A stretch of DNA of 64,000 bases, from the NCBI GenBank assembly GCA_902584995.1, contig CACICF010000002.1:1-64000 (forward strand), written 5' to 3'. How positions within the stretch are numbered: position 1 is the first letter of the stretch; each line of letters opens with the position of its first letter. Position numbers and translations under genes: made by a program. A model generated the notes under the pieces. That model ran no database searches. It was not told the DNA's origin and was given only the letters and a program-made list of their open reading frames with translations. Positions 25,842-33,935 of the stretch are shown here, piece after piece. Source of the stretch: an uncultured Pelagibacteraceae bacterium (lineage in GTDB: Bacteria > Pseudomonadota > Alphaproteobacteria > Pelagibacterales > Pelagibacteraceae).

Positions 25842-26840
25842 TCATAATCTATTTTTATTTTCAGCCATTGTAAGTGCAATTTTAAACGAATTCAAAGTTG
25901 GTTCCAAATTTGCTTTATTTTTACCAGCAATATCAAAAGCTGTACCATGGGCAGGAGTGGTTATAGGGACTGGCAAACCTCCTTGCACAGTTACTCCTCT
26001 ATCAAATCCAAATGCTTTTAAACCTGATTGCAAAGCATCATGATACATACCAACAATACAATCATGATTTCCATTTTTATAAGCAGTAATAAAAGAAGTA
26101 TCACATGGCAAAGGTCCATCAGCATCAATACCTAGTTTTTTTGCCTCCTCTATTGCAGGTATAATTTCTTCTTTTTCTTCTGTTCCAAATTCAGCATGAG
26201 GATTTAATGCTTGAACTGCTACTCTTGGATTTTTAATACCATTTAATTTCATAGCTTCATTTATAAGCTTAATTGGCTTAATTATTTTTTCCTTTTTTAC
26301 ATGTTCTGGTACTTCTTTTATTGGAATATGCGATGATACCCTTGCAGTCCAAAAATTATCAATAACATTAAACTCACAAAAAAAATTTTTAACCTCTAAC
26401 TTTTCAGCCATTAAATGTAATTCATCAGAATATTTATTTCCTCCAAGTTTAAGGCTTGTTTTGTTAAATGGTCCAAAGTTTATTGCATGAATTTTATTTT
26501 CCTTTGCAAGATCTAAAGCTAAATTCAAAGAAGCTAAAACACTTTCTCCTGCCTCTTTAGAGCACTCAGATAGTTTATAATTATAATTTTTACCTTCAGA
26601 GATATCTAGAAAAAATTTATTATCTTTTGCAAAATCAATACTATCAAAATTTTCAACAAAATTTAAATTATGAGTTATACCTGAAATTTTATTTCCACTT
26701 TCTAAAATATTTTTTTCACCTATGATAATTATATTAGCCTTGTTTGTAATTTCCTCAGATAATAGTTTTGAGACCAATTCGGGGCCTATACCAGAAGGAT
26801 CCCCTAGAAGAACTGCTATGTTAATTTTATTTTGAGCCAT
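25842..26840 (-). CDS. PdxA-family dehydrogenase (PdxA2-like)
   Basis: A 332-residue metal-dependent NAD dehydrogenase. Family motifs are LLGDPSGIGPELV at the N-terminus, INFGPFNKTSLKLGG, ALNPHAEFGTEE (metal His) and MYHDALQSGLKAFGFDRGV, then TTPAHGTAFDIAGK. PdxA oxidises 4-phosphohydroxythreonine for B6 synthesis. Copies beside sugar-acid genes are often PdxA2, which oxidise 4-phospho-D-erythronate or threonate, and this context (TctCBA, a dehydratase and a kinase nearby) favours the catabolic role. It is divergent from tctC across a 72-base gap. Confidence 0.84.
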   Translation of the reverse strand: MAQNKINIAVLLGDPSGIGPELVSKLLSEEITNKANIIIIGEKNILESGNKISGITHNLNFVENFDSIDFAKDNKFFLDISEGKNYNYKLSECSKEAGESVLASLNLALDLAKENKIHAINFGPFNKTSLKLGGNKYSDELHLMAEKLEVKNFFCEFNVIDNFWTARVSSHIPIKEVPEHVKKEKIIKPIKLINEAMKLNGIKNPRVAVQALNPHAEFGTEEKEEIIPAIEEAKKLGIDADGPLPCDTSFITAYKNGNHDCIVGMYHDALQSGLKAFGFDRGVTVQGGLPVPITTPAHGTAFDIAGKNKANLEPTLNSFKIALTMAENKNRL

Positions 26841-26874
26841 TTTTTACTTTACGCTATGTATCAGATTATGTTTA

Positions 26875-26888
26875 TATATTTAAATATA
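26875..26888. promoter_or_regulatory. 14-bp palindrome between the pdxA-like gene and tctC
   Basis: TATATTTAAATATA is a perfect palindrome in the 72-base divergent gap, 24 bases before the tctC start. It is well placed for an operator or a -10 region acting on both directions. Because it is pure A/T in AT-rich DNA, chance is a real alternative. Confidence 0.25.
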
Positions 26889-26912
26889 AATTAACTAAAA
26901 AAGAGGGAAATA

Positions 26913-27887
26913 ATGAAAAAAAGTTTTAAATTATTTTTAGCTGCCGCATTTTTGGTAACTGAATTTTTTGTTGTTGCACTTCCACTTATGATTACTTCTG
27001 CAAAAGCAGATGGTCACCCAATTCAAGCTATTACACACGCTGGTTTTGGTGGTGGTACTGACGTAACTACTAGAATGATGTTGTTAAGAACTAGAAGGTA
27101 TCTAAAACAAGATATGCAATTAGTTAACAAAAAAGGTGGTGGTGGAGCTGCATCTATGGATTACATGATGACTTTACCAGCAGACGGTCAACATACTTTA
27201 ACTTGGACTACAGGACATGCTGTTTCTATGGCATTAGGAAAAACAAAAGTTAAACTAAGTGATATGCAACCACTTGCTAGAGGAACTGATGATCCTCAGT
27301 TATTTGTCGTAAATTGTAAAAATGATATTAAAGATGCTAAAAAATTTATTAGTGCTCAAAAATCAAAATCATTAAAATATGGTACTACTCATGTTGGTGG
27401 TATTGATGATGTAAGTGCGATTGCTTTTACAAAAAAAGGAAAATTAACAGACCCTACAATTGTTCCTTATAAAGGTGTTGGTCCAATTAAAACTAACCTT
27501 ATCAAAGGAGATATTGATGTAGGTGTTTTAAACTTAGGTGAAGCAGTTACTGAAATTGAAGATGGAACATTATGTGTTTCAGTTGTTCTTGCAAGTAACA
27601 GAATGGAAAAATTAAGTAATGTTCCTACTGCTACAGAGCTTGGAATACCAGTTGTGTTATCAACTGTTAGAGGATTTGTAACAAGAAAAGGAGTTCCAGC
27701 TGACAGAAAGAAACAATTGGAAGATGCTATGATAAAAGCTATGGAGCATAAATATTTTCAAAGCTTTTTAACTGACATCGGACTTGATTCAACTAGTGTT
27801 GTTGGAGCTGATGAGTGGGGTAAGCAAATGGAAGTGATGCTTGCAGAAATGACTGCTCAACTTAAAGCTTTGGGTTACATTAATTAG
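26913..27887 (+). CDS. tctC: TctC/Bug-family periplasmic binding protein
   Basis: A 324-residue solute receptor of a tripartite tricarboxylate transporter. A signal peptide covers about residues 1-31, ending near AKADG. The mature protein has AGFGGGTDVTTRMM, VNKKGGGGAASMDYM, PYKGVGPIKTNLIKGDIDVGV and GVPADRKKQLEDAM, the normal TctC order. These proteins bind carboxylates or sugar acids. A good SD (GAGGG, 26903-26907) precedes the ATG. A 14-bp-stem intrinsic terminator lies 43 bases after the stop, before and inside the start of tctB. Confidence 0.92.
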   Translation: MKKSFKLFLAAAFLVTEFFVVALPLMITSAKADGHPIQAITHAGFGGGTDVTTRMMLLRTRRYLKQDMQLVNKKGGGGAASMDYMMTLPADGQHTLTWTTGHAVSMALGKTKVKLSDMQPLARGTDDPQLFVVNCKNDIKDAKKFISAQKSKSLKYGTTHVGGIDDVSAIAFTKKGKLTDPTIVPYKGVGPIKTNLIKGDIDVGVLNLGEAVTEIEDGTLCVSVVLASNRMEKLSNVPTATELGIPVVLSTVRGFVTRKGVPADRKKQLEDAMIKAMEHKYFQSFLTDIGLDSTSVVGADEWGKQMEVMLAEMTAQLKALGYIN

Positions 27888-27911
27888 TCATAAGAAAGTA
27901 CATTTTTTTTT

Positions 27912-28418
27912 ATGAATAATGTACAAAATAAAAAAAGGGCAAACAAAAGTTTGCCCTTTTTTTTTAAAGATGAATTTAAAGTATTTTTTGTAATAATTTT
28001 TTTTTCTACAATATTATTAATTTCTACTTTTACCTTTGACAAGGTCCCACCAATCTTAAACAGAGGTATTCAACCTGCTACTTTTCCAAAAGGATTGTTA
28101 GTATTGATAATGTTTTTAACAACAATTATTTATTATCTGTCATTCAAAAATCCCTGGAAAAAAGAAAAAAAACTTCCAAAACCATTTTTTTTAACAATCT
28201 TAAGTTTTATTTTATTTGTAGTAATTTCTAAAACATTAGATTTTTTCTTAGCTATTTCAGTACTTTCTATATTTGTTTCTTATAATTGGGGTGAAAGGAG
28301 AGTTTTTTATTTACTGCTGGTTGGAATTATATTTCCACTAGTTGTTTTTATATTTTTTGAAATGATACTGGGTCTTAGATTTCCTCCAGGAATAATTACA
28401 AACCTTTATTACTACTAG
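27912..28418 (+). CDS. tctB: TctB-type small membrane subunit
   Basis: A 168-residue hydrophobic protein with four predicted membrane segments, the first at about residues 22-40. FDKVPPILNRGIQPATFPKGLLVLI and WGERRVFYLLLVGIIFP are TctB-like. Only weak sequence conservation is normal for this family; position between tctC and tctA makes the call. The ATG at 27912 places a perfect terminator hairpin over codons 7-18; an in-frame TTG at 27951 within the hairpin is an alternative start giving 155 residues. It ends 1 base before tctA. Confidence 0.82.
   Translation: MNNVQNKKRANKSLPFFFKDEFKVFFVIIFFSTILLISTFTFDKVPPILNRGIQPATFPKGLLVLIMFLTTIIYYLSFKNPWKKEKKLPKPFFLTILSFILFVVISKTLDFFLAISVLSIFVSYNWGERRVFYLLLVGIIFPLVVFIFFEMILGLRFPPGIITNLYYY
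27931..27965 (+). terminator. Intrinsic terminator inside the 5' end of tctB
   Basis: A perfect 14-bp stem, AAAAAAGGGCAAAC (27931-27944) with GTTTGCCCTTTTTT (27949-27962), loop AAAA, followed by more T residues to 27965. It has the full form of a rho-independent terminator for tctC, yet lies inside the tctB reading frame. Read-through must supply tctBA, so it likely sets a high tctC to tctBA ratio. Confidence 0.85.
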
Positions 28419-28419
28419 T

Positions 28420-29892
28420 ATGGATAATCTTTTATTAATGATGGCGCCTTTGTTTAGTTCCAAGTTGTTAATCGTTTTACTTTTTGGAACTTTATTTGGA
28501 CTAATTTTAGGTGTTCTGCCAGGATTAGGTCCTACAACAGGTGGAGCATTAATTTTACCATTTACTATGACTTTAGATCCTCTTTCAGCAATAGTACTAC
28601 TAACTTCAATTTATTGTGCCGGAACATACGGTGGTGCAATCACTGCAGTTTTAATAAATACGCCCGGAACTCCAGCCGCAGCCGCCACTTGTCTAGATGG
28701 TTATCCATTAGCTCAAAAGGGAGAAGCAGGAAGAGCTTTAGGTATGGCAACAGTTTCAAGTACGGTGGGTGGAATTTTTAGTGTAATAGTTTTGGTATTT
28801 TTTGCACCTGTGTTAGCTAAACTTGCATATGAATTTGGCCAACCAGAATATTTTGCATTAGCTATTTTTGGTTTAACAATGCTCGCATCAATTGGCGAAG
28901 GTAGTCCAATTAAAAATTTAATCGCTGGTGCATTTGGAATTTTAATTTCTACTATTGGAAAAGATTTTATGACTTCAATTGACAGATTTACTTATGGAAT
29001 TAATGAACTTTCGGTTGGAATTGGATTTATACCTGTAGTAGTAGGTTTATTTGCTATAAGTGAAATGTTAACCCAGTCTACACTTCTTGATCAAGTTTTT
29101 AAAAGAGTTGCACTAAAAGCAGTTAAACTTCCATCTCTAGATGATTATAAAAAAACATGGAAAACAATTCTAAGATCAAGCGGTATAGGATCTTTTATTG
29201 GTGTTTTACCAGCTGAGGGAGGAACAGTTGCATCTTTGATTGGTTATTCAGAAGCAAAAAGATTTTCTAAAGAACCAGAGGAATTTGGCAAAGGATCAAT
29301 AGAGGGAATTGCTGGAGCAGAGGCTGCTAATAATGCAGCTACTGGAGGTGCAATGGTTCCAACTTTAGCTCTTGGAATTCCTGGAAGTGCTACAACAGCA
29401 GTAATATTAACTGGTTTAATTATTCATGGTGTTAGGCCTGGTCCAGATTTATTTAGAGAACAGCCAGACTTTTTATATGGAATTTTTGGGGCCATGTTAA
29501 TAGCAAATGTTTTATTTTTTATATTTGGATTTTTTGGCGCTAAATTATTTGCGAGGATAACTCTTGTTCCTAACAAAATTTTATGGCCTATGATATTTGC
29601 TGTATCTGTTTGTGGAACTTATTCTTTAAGTCAGTCAATAATTGATGTTTGGATTATGTTATTTTTTGGAGTGCTTGGATTTTTTATGAGAAGATTTGGA
29701 TTTTCGGTTGTTCCAGTAATTATAGGATTAATTTTAGGAGAATTAGTGGAGGGAACTTTAAGACAATCTTTAGTTATATTTGATGGAAATTGGCTAATGT
29801 TTTTAACTAGACCAATAGCTTTAACATTTTTTATTTTATCTTTAATTGCTTTGGCTTTTCCTTTATTAAGAACAAAAAAACAAAAAAATTAA
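28420..29892 (+). CDS. tctA: TctA-type large permease subunit
   Basis: A 490-residue integral membrane protein with about twelve segments. The signature GLILGVLPGLGPTTGGALILPFTM near residue 30, YCAGTYGGAITAVLINTPGTPAAAATCLDGYP, and the repeat-like TGGAMVPTLALGIPGSATTAVIL (about residue 305) are the two conserved PGxGPT/GxPGS regions of TctA. It forms the transport channel with TctB and receives substrate from TctC. The next gene starts 1 base after its stop. Confidence 0.94.
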   Translation: MDNLLLMMAPLFSSKLLIVLLFGTLFGLILGVLPGLGPTTGGALILPFTMTLDPLSAIVLLTSIYCAGTYGGAITAVLINTPGTPAAAATCLDGYPLAQKGEAGRALGMATVSSTVGGIFSVIVLVFFAPVLAKLAYEFGQPEYFALAIFGLTMLASIGEGSPIKNLIAGAFGILISTIGKDFMTSIDRFTYGINELSVGIGFIPVVVGLFAISEMLTQSTLLDQVFKRVALKAVKLPSLDDYKKTWKTILRSSGIGSFIGVLPAEGGTVASLIGYSEAKRFSKEPEEFGKGSIEGIAGAEAANNAATGGAMVPTLALGIPGSATTAVILTGLIIHGVRPGPDLFREQPDFLYGIFGAMLIANVLFFIFGFFGAKLFARITLVPNKILWPMIFAVSVCGTYSLSQSIIDVWIMLFFGVLGFFMRRFGFSVVPVIIGLILGELVEGTLRQSLVIFDGNWLMFLTRPIALTFFILSLIALAFPLLRTKKQKN

Positions 29893-29893
29893 T

Positions 29894-30643
29894 ATGATCA
29901 ATTTTGATTTAAAAAATAGAGTTGCAATAGTAACAGGAGGAGCACAAGGTTTCGGATTAGCTATAACTGAAAGATTTATAGAGTCAGGAGCAAGTGTAGT
30001 AATTTGGGATATAGATGAGGAGGCGATTAAAACGGCAATTAGCAAAATTAGTTCTGATAAACTCTCATATCAGATTGTAGATGTTGGAAATTATGAAAGT
30101 ATTGAAAAAAATTTAGCTGAGATTGAAAAAACACACAAAAAAATCGATATTTTTATTAATAATGCAGGAGTTGCTGGAAAAAATACTACAGTAGTTGATT
30201 ACCCACTTGAAGAATGGAAAAAGGTAATAGATTTAAATTTAAATGCAGTGTTTTATTGCTGTAAAGCGGTAACCCCATACATGATAAAGAATAATTATGG
30301 AAGAATTGTAAATATTGCCTCAATTGCTGGAAAAGAAGGTAATCCTAATGCGAGTGCTTACAGTACTTCAAAGGCAGGAGTAATTGGATTGACTAAATCA
30401 TTAGGAAAAGAATTAGCGCTAAAAAATATTGCAGTAAATTGTGTTACACCAGCCGCTGCGAAGACACGAATTTTTGACCAAATGACTGAAGAGCATATAA
30501 ATTACATGTTATCAAAAATTCCAAGAAATAAATTTGCTAAAGTAGATGAATTGGCATCTTTAGTTACTTGGTTATCAAGTGAAGAAAACTCTTTTTCAAC
30601 AGCTGCAGTATTTGATTTAAGTGGTGGCAGAGCAACTTATTAA
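29894..30643 (+). CDS. Short-chain dehydrogenase/reductase (FabG-like)
   Basis: A 249-residue classical SDR. Cofactor motif TGGAQGFGLAITERF at the N-terminus, NNAGVAG near residue 90, catalytic Ser in VNIASIAGKEG and Tyr-x3-Lys in YSTSKAG, then CVTPAAAKT. It follows tctA directly and precedes the ROK kinase, so its substrate is probably a hydroxy acid or sugar carried by the TctCBA system rather than a fatty-acid intermediate. Cofactor preference is uncertain; the Asp in WDID after strand 2 favours NAD. Confidence 0.85.
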   Translation: MINFDLKNRVAIVTGGAQGFGLAITERFIESGASVVIWDIDEEAIKTAISKISSDKLSYQIVDVGNYESIEKNLAEIEKTHKKIDIFINNAGVAGKNTTVVDYPLEEWKKVIDLNLNAVFYCCKAVTPYMIKNNYGRIVNIASIAGKEGNPNASAYSTSKAGVIGLTKSLGKELALKNIAVNCVTPAAAKTRIFDQMTEEHINYMLSKIPRNKFAKVDELASLVTWLSSEENSFSTAAVFDLSGGRATY

Positions 30644-30646
30644 TTT

Positions 30647-31549
30647 ATGCAGATAGGTATTGACGTTGGAGCAACAAAAATTGAGAGTGTGGTGCTTGAT
30701 GAAAATGGTAACGAAAGTAATCGTGAAAGAACTGATTGTCCCAAAGATTATACAAAGATAATTAAGATAATAAAAGAGATAAGTGATAAATTAGAAAAAG
30801 AATTAAAAAGAGAATTGCCTATAGGGGTTTGTCATCCTGGAATTCATTCTCCTCAAACAGGATTAGTTAAAAATGCACCAAATTGTCTCTGGTTAGAAAA
30901 AAAACCATTTCAAAAAGATTTAAGAAAAGTACTAGGTAAGGAAGTATTTTGTGAAAATGATGCAAACTCCTTTGCCTTATCAGAAGCTATTGATGGATCT
31001 GGAAAACATTATAAAATAGTTTATGGCATTATACTTGGTTCTGGTGCTGGCGGTGGTTTAGTAATTGATAAAAAAATTGTAACTGGCCCGAATGGTGTAG
31101 CAGGAGAGTGGGGTCACAATCAAATTACTCATTTAATAGCAAAAAAAGAAAATTTTCAATCTACTAACTTGAGAGAAGGAGAGATTGAGAGTTTTATTTC
31201 AGGTTTAAGTTTAGCTAAAAAATTTAATAAAAAATATAAAAAAAATTTAAAAACCAATGAGATCTTTGAGCTATACAGAAAACATGATTTAGATGCAGAA
31301 GATTTAATAGATAACTTTAAAGTAAATTTAGCAATGTCATTAGCAAATATAATTAATATTCTTGATCCAGATTGTTTTGTTTTTGGTGGAGGAGTTTCAA
31401 ACGAAATTGATTTTTTGAGTGAAATTGAAACAATTGTAAGAAAATTTGTAACTGGAAGAGAATACGAAGGTGTTTTTCTTAAACCAAAATATGGAGATGC
31501 TAGTGGCGTTAGAGGTGCAGCAAGGTTAGGAAGGAAATCTATTTACTAA
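30647..31549 (+). CDS. ROK-family sugar kinase without the zinc motif
   Basis: A 300-residue ASKHA kinase. N-terminal IGIDVGATKIESVVLDENG binds phosphate, FCENDANSFALSEA carries the catalytic Asp, ILGSGAGGGLVID follows, and GEWGHN keeps the conserved His. Where most ROK kinases have CxCGxxGCxE, the sequence is STNLREGEIES: all three cysteines are replaced, so no structural zinc is expected. Related to fructo- or glucokinases, but the substrate is unknown. It ends the TctCBA-SDR-kinase run. Confidence 0.82.
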   Translation: MQIGIDVGATKIESVVLDENGNESNRERTDCPKDYTKIIKIIKEISDKLEKELKRELPIGVCHPGIHSPQTGLVKNAPNCLWLEKKPFQKDLRKVLGKEVFCENDANSFALSEAIDGSGKHYKIVYGIILGSGAGGGLVIDKKIVTGPNGVAGEWGHNQITHLIAKKENFQSTNLREGEIESFISGLSLAKKFNKKYKKNLKTNEIFELYRKHDLDAEDLIDNFKVNLAMSLANIINILDPDCFVFGGGVSNEIDFLSEIETIVRKFVTGREYEGVFLKPKYGDASGVRGAARLGRKSIY

Positions 31550-31682
31550 AATACAATTTTGAATTTAAAAAAAAATTAAAATAAAATTTCCTTAAATATC
31601 AGTAATTATAAATTTTATAATATTTTTCTAAATCAATTATAGGTTGAAATTTTTTTTATTGTAGACTTACCCTAAAACAATC

Positions 31683-31710
31683 TATACTTGATTTTTTTAA
31701 GTTAACTTAA
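31683..31710 (+). promoter_or_regulatory. Possible promoter and operator for the glucose-type ABC operon
   Basis: In the 184-base gap before the binding-protein gene, TATACT (31683-31688) resembles a -10 box. A perfect 14-bp palindrome TTAAGTTAACTTAA (31697-31710) begins 8 bases later, where a repressor would block the start site. The -35 match is poor, and A/T content raises the chance of coincidental palindromes. The rest of the gap is A/T-rich with no other clear feature. Confidence 0.3.
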
Positions 31711-31733
31711 TTTAACAAATAAGAGGGAAATAT

Positions 31734-32990
31734 ATGAAAAAAATGTTAATCGCTTTAATAGCATTTGCATTCACATCTACTTCTTCTATTGCTGGACCAA
31801 AAATTGAGGTTCTGCACTGGTGGACATCTGGTGGTGAAGCTGCTGCTCTTAAAGTATTAAAAGATGATTTCGCTGCTAACGGCGGTGAATGGCTAGATAT
31901 GCCAGTAACTGGTGGTGGTGGAGATGCTGCTAATGTTGCTTTAAAGGCAAGAATAGTTGCAGGAGATCCTCCTTCAGCTTCTCAAATTAAAGGACCAACA
32001 ATTCAAGAATACGATCAAGAGGGAGTAGTTGCTCCGTATAACATTGATCCAATTGCACAATCAGAGGGCTGGGATAGTTTATTAGATCCGATGATTGCAG
32101 CAGTTCATAAATGTCAAAATAATAGTGGTCCATATTGTGCAGCTCCAGTAAACATTCACAGAATTGATTGGATGTGGGCAAACAAAGCAGTGTTCGATGC
32201 TAATGGAATTTCGGTTCCAACATCATGGGATGAATTAAATGCAGCAGCAGAAAAACTACAAGCAGCTGGTGTAATTCCATTTGCGCATGGTGGTCAAGCT
32301 TGGCAAGATGCAACAGTATTTGAAGCAGTAGCTATGGGTATTGGTGGTAACAACTATTATAAAAACTGCTATGTTGATCTTAAAGAAACTTGTTTAAGAA
32401 GTGAAACAACTGTTAAAGTTTTTGATCAAATGAGAAAACTTCAAGGGTTTACAGATGAAGGTAGCCCAGGAAGAGATTGGAACGTTGCTACTGGAATGGT
32501 TATCGAAGGTAAAGCAGGTTTTCAAATTATGGGAGATTGGGCAAAAGGTGAATTTACAGCTGCAGGAAAAGTTCCAGGTGTAGATTACTACTGCGCTCCA
32601 ACACCTTCTAATAATGGATACTTGTATAATGTAGATAGTTTTATATTCTATAAAACTAGTGATCCAGATAAACAAGAAGGTCAAAAATTATTAGCTAAGT
32701 TAATGATGGGTAAAAACTTCCAAAAAGTTTTTAACCTTTACAAAGGATCAATTCCAGCAAGATTAGATGTTTCTATGGATGAATTTGATAAATGTGCAAA
32801 AACTTCAAATTCTGATATTAAAACTGCAGGTGCTAGCGGTGGTTTAGTACCAAGTTTTGCTCATGGAATGGCTCAAGGTAATACTATGAAGGCTGCACTT
32901 CAAGATGTAATAACAGAACACTTTAATTCTGATATGTCATCTGTTGATGCCGCAAATGCTTTAGCTGACTCTGTATTAGATAATATGTAA
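31734..32990 (+). CDS. Periplasmic sugar-binding protein (GtsA-like, extracellular solute-binding family 1)
   Basis: A 418-residue ABC solute-binding protein. The signal peptide spans about residues 1-20 (cleavage near SIAGPK). The mature N-terminus KIEVLHWWTSGGEAAALKVLKDDF is typical of the glucose/mannose-binding proteins GtsA, as are NIHRIDWMWANKAVFDANGI and TSWDELNAAAEKL. A strong SD (GAGGG) precedes the start and a perfect intrinsic terminator follows the stop. It delivers monosaccharide to the two permeases and ATPase encoded next. Glucose-like sugars are the most likely ligands. Confidence 0.92.
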   Translation: MKKMLIALIAFAFTSTSSIAGPKIEVLHWWTSGGEAAALKVLKDDFAANGGEWLDMPVTGGGGDAANVALKARIVAGDPPSASQIKGPTIQEYDQEGVVAPYNIDPIAQSEGWDSLLDPMIAAVHKCQNNSGPYCAAPVNIHRIDWMWANKAVFDANGISVPTSWDELNAAAEKLQAAGVIPFAHGGQAWQDATVFEAVAMGIGGNNYYKNCYVDLKETCLRSETTVKVFDQMRKLQGFTDEGSPGRDWNVATGMVIEGKAGFQIMGDWAKGEFTAAGKVPGVDYYCAPTPSNNGYLYNVDSFIFYKTSDPDKQEGQKLLAKLMMGKNFQKVFNLYKGSIPARLDVSMDEFDKCAKTSNSDIKTAGASGGLVPSFAHGMAQGNTMKAALQDVITEHFNSDMSSVDAANALADSVLDNM

Positions 32991-33003
32991 AAAATAAAAA
33001 TTG

Positions 33004-33036
33004 AGGCCACCTAAGTTTTAGGTGGCCTTTTTTTTT
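33004..33036 (+). terminator. Intrinsic terminator between binding protein and permease genes
   Basis: Perfect 11-bp stem AGGCCACCTAA (33004-33014) with TTAGGTGGCCT (33018-33028), 3-base loop, then eight T residues. It lies 13 bases past the binding-protein stop and 23 bases before the first permease gene, so permease and ATPase mRNA depends on read-through. Confidence 0.93.
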
Positions 33037-33059
33037 AATCAAAATTAAAAATATTTATA

Positions 33060-33935
33060 ATGTTCAAGTGGTTAGAAAAAAACTTACCAAAAATTGTAAT
33101 GGCGCCTGCTGTAGGATTGATTGGATGGTTTGTGTATGGTTTTGTGCTTTGGACTTTATATATATCTTTTACTAATTCAAAAATTTTACCCAAATATGAA
33201 TTATGGGGTGTTGGTCAGTATGTTAAACTTTGGGGGTCAAGAAAGTGGCTTATAGCTGTAGATAATTTACTGATTTTTACTGCTTTATTTTTAATATTCT
33301 GTGTTGTAATTGGAATTATTCTTGCAATATTTTTGGATCAAAAAATTAGAGCAGAAGGTGTCTTAAGAACAATTTACCTATACCCTATGGCTTTGTCTTT
33401 CATTGTAACAGGAACAGCATGGAAATGGATTTTAAATCCAACTCTTGGTATCCAAAAAATGTTTATTGATTGGGGATTTGAAAACTTTACATTTGATTGG
33501 TTGGTTAATCGGGAAATGGCCATTTATACTATTGTTATCGCAGGTGTCTGGCAATCTGCTGGTTTTGTGATGGCATTATTTCTAGCTGGATTAAGATCAG
33601 TTGAAGATGAAATTGTTAAAGCAGCAAAAATAGATGGTGCAAATCTGTTTACAGTTTATTGGAAAATATTACTTCCAATGATGAGACCAGTATTTTTTAC
33701 AAGTTTTGTAATTTTAGTGCACATTTCAATTAAAAGTTACGATCTAATAGTTGCCTTAACACAAGGTGGACCAGGAATATCCACAACTATGCCAGCATTA
33801 TATATGACTCAAACCGCTTTTCATAAAAGCCAAGTTGGTCTATCGGCTGCAAGTGCAATGATGATGTTCATGGCGGTAGCAGCTGTAATAATACCATACC
33901 TATATTCAGAGTTGAGGAGAGAAAATGCAAGATAA
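33060..33935 (+). CDS. Sugar ABC transporter permease 1 (GtsB/MalF type)
   Basis: A 291-residue inner-membrane protein with about six segments. It shows WTLYISFTNSKILPKYE near residue 32, the EAA loop EIVKAAKIDGANLFTVYWKILLPMMRP (about 183-210) that contacts the ATPase, and LTQGGPGISTTMP. It starts 23 bases after the terminator that follows the binding-protein gene and overlaps the second permease by 11 bases. Confidence 0.93.
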   Translation: MFKWLEKNLPKIVMAPAVGLIGWFVYGFVLWTLYISFTNSKILPKYELWGVGQYVKLWGSRKWLIAVDNLLIFTALFLIFCVVIGIILAIFLDQKIRAEGVLRTIYLYPMALSFIVTGTAWKWILNPTLGIQKMFIDWGFENFTFDWLVNREMAIYTIVIAGVWQSAGFVMALFLAGLRSVEDEIVKAAKIDGANLFTVYWKILLPMMRPVFFTSFVILVHISIKSYDLIVALTQGGPGISTTMPALYMTQTAFHKSQVGLSAASAMMMFMAVAAVIIPYLYSELRRENAR

